Made by a program: the position numbers and the translations under genes | Notes under the pieces: generated by a model | The model's database searches: none | The model's input: the letters and a program-made list of their open reading frames with translations, nothing else | Told to the model about the DNA's origin: nothing | Assembly (NCBI RefSeq): GCF_946479765.1 | Contig: NZ_CAMLHO010000032.1 | Location: 1-46,355, forward strand | Source: an uncultured Aliivibrio sp. | GTDB taxonomy: Bacteria > Pseudomonadota > Gammaproteobacteria > Enterobacterales > Vibrionaceae | Length of the DNA stretch: 46,355 nucleotides | Direction of reading: 5' to 3' | Shown: piece by piece, positions 46,101 through 46,355 of the stretch | Numbering within the stretch: position 1 is the first letter of the stretch | How the letters are laid out: each line of letters starts with the position of its first letter

Positions 46101-46355
46101 ATGAAACGTAAAGAACGAATGAACTATTCCAACGAACAAAAACTAGAATATACTCGCATGATGGTTGAAAATAGCTATTCAAATCAACAGATCCAAGATA
46201 TATCAGGGGGGCTTCTTTATCGGCTATTTTTCGCTGGAAGCGACAATATCTCTCTGAGAGGAATGGTAATACTCCTGTCATTGATCCACAGCATAAGATA
46301 CGACATATCATCGGTTGGATCACGTTTAGGTAATTCCGTAAATAGATACTGGAAG
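46101..46355 (+). pseudogene. IS3-family transposase OrfA, frameshifted and cut by window edge
   Basis: From the ATG at 46101 (GAGG 6 bases upstream) the frame reads MKRKERMNYSNEQKLEYTRM and on to SNQQIQDISG, the N-terminal helix-turn-helix of an IS3-family OrfA. At a run of six G (46206-46211) the family sequence moves to another frame: SAIFRWKRQYLSERNGN then TPVIDPQHKIRHIIG, which is closed by a TAA near 46331. The left end of the element may lie near 46015, before TGGTGGAGGAACCC, but the inverted repeat cannot be confirmed without the right end. It is probably a dead copy. Confidence 0.65.

Noticed and set aside
1-46355. CRISPR array
   Set aside because: No regularly spaced direct repeats of 23-37 bases were seen on either strand.

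Overview
The window reads as a chromosomal segment of a low-GC member of the Vibrionaceae, most likely Aliivibrio. This is judged from protein similarity remembered by family, from the gene order, and from the AT-rich codon use. No 16S rRNA or tRNA gene is present to settle the species.

Region by region. 1-6786: the end of the polar landmark gene fimV/hubP, then truA, accD, folC, dedD, cvpA and purF, all on the plus strand, a classic gammaproteobacterial housekeeping run. A near-consensus PurR operator lies before cvpA-purF. 6797-16082: a LysR regulator, an RssB-like response regulator, ybaN-apt-dnaX-ybaB-recR (the E. coli order, with a well-formed -1 frameshift site in dnaX), a rhombosortase-like protease, a DTW-domain tRNA-modifying enzyme and dgt. 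16253-22842: aldehyde dehydrogenase, EamA transporter, the divergent yqhD/yqhC pair, a RibD-C/DHFR-like reductase and alaA. 23230-30372: a complete menaquinone cluster, menF-menD-menH-menB-menC-menE, with tightly overlapping genes. 30352-35195: an LplT-PlsC fusion with its TetR regulator, a Tim44-like membrane protein and small conserved proteins of the TIGR02647, YkgJ and YcgN families.

35211-about 41300 is an accessory island that looks like the wreck of a P2-like prophage: an integrase whose catalytic C-terminal box seems deleted, a LexA-type box in front of it, the C-terminal half of an S24-type repressor, a frameshifted Cox-like gene and a short CII-like gene. Between repressor and integrase sits a very AT-rich two-gene cargo: a Trypco1-like protein translationally coupled to an 891-residue protein with an N-terminal trypsin-like protease and a STAND-like ATPase core. 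This is the best candidate for a poorly described conflict or anti-phage system in the window. A candidate non-coding RNA with its own promoter and terminator follows at 40957-41202.

41377-46355: a small Cys-motif protein, then a second unusual module, a membrane-anchored ATPase (784 residues, P-loop lysine replaced by Thr) coupled to an MscS-type channel. A GNAT acetyltransferase and the frameshifted start of an IS3-family transposase close the window.

All functional names come from motif recognition without database searches. Start codons were chosen by ribosome-binding site, family N-terminus and overlap, and differ in several places from the longest open frame.
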